A program made the position numbers and the translations under genes. The notes under the pieces were generated by a model that made no database searches, was not told the DNA's origin, and worked only from the letters and a program-made list of their open reading frames with translations. 50,382 nt of DNA, from positions 1 through 50,382 of the forward strand of contig SFMO01000087.1 in assembly GCA_004554385.1 (NCBI GenBank). Direction: 5' to 3'. Source of the DNA: Ruminococcus flavefaciens. Lineage in GTDB: Bacteria > Bacillota > Clostridia > Oscillospirales > Ruminococcaceae. Below are positions 50,318 to 50,382 of the stretch, one piece after another. Each line of letters begins with the position of its first letter. Within the stretch, counting starts at the first letter, position 1.

Positions 50318-50382
50318 CTAATGCGTGATGGATTGGCGGTGCGAGAGGCGGTATGACTCACCGGTCATATTGATGATCTCGC

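Overview
The window comes from a low-to-mid GC Firmicute, most likely a Ruminococcus of the flavefaciens/albus group (Oscillospirales). The clue is three secreted proteins with cellulosome-type dockerins of the GDANCDGQ.DMADVV.VMQAL.NPN pattern. A Spo0A homologue, sigma-A promoters with TTGACA/TATAAT and 17-bp spacers, and Clostridia-type AddAB, Der and DUF512 neighbourhoods agree with this. I cannot fix the species from sequence alone.

Layout. 1-7.6 kb: a surface/dockerin locus. It holds the first codons of an ECF sigma gene leaving the window, two dockerin proteins, a dockerin-bearing serpin, and a second ECF sigma with a membrane-anchored partner. 7.9-13.2 kb: an OmpR-type two-component system, then a third ECF sigma with its putative membrane anti-sigma. 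13.3-18.5 kb: an SPL-like radical SAM gene, then a TPP-riboswitch-controlled thiazole operon (thiS-thiF-thiG-thiH-tenI-thiE). 18.5-24.3 kb: a 17-codon microgene with its own promoter and terminator, tspO, a phosphoesterase, a carboxypeptidase-like protein, an amidase, tyrA under a large dyad, and an RluA-type pseudouridine synthase. 24.4-36 kb: a tandem GH25 protein, addB-addA, a long leader RNA, and VanY-like and PBP5-like proteins. 36-45.4 kb: core genes pgi, DUF177, rpmF, DUF512, traX-like, der, plsY, gpsA and an N-terminally short asnB. 45.5-46.7 kb: a Spo0A-like gene and tRNA-Leu and tRNA-Ser. 46.7-50.4 kb: a small accessory patchwork after the tRNAs, with a nitroreductase, an unknown 104-aa protein, a GNAT acetyltransferase, a DUF4375-like protein and a serine resolvase, separated by direct repeats, dyads and apparent recombinase 3' scars.

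Two themes stand out. First, several cell-wall enzyme homologues have lost catalytic residues: two S11 (PBP5-like) proteins, one M15B (VanY-like) protein and the second GH25 domain. They look like a set of peptidoglycan-binding pseudoenzymes. Second, small regulatory architecture is rich: mirror-image ECF-type promoters at the left edge, a perfect 16+16 dyad across the tyrA promoter, a compact 17-aa gene, and a leader of about 475 nt behind a consensus promoter. All names rest on motif recognition by eye; no database search was run.
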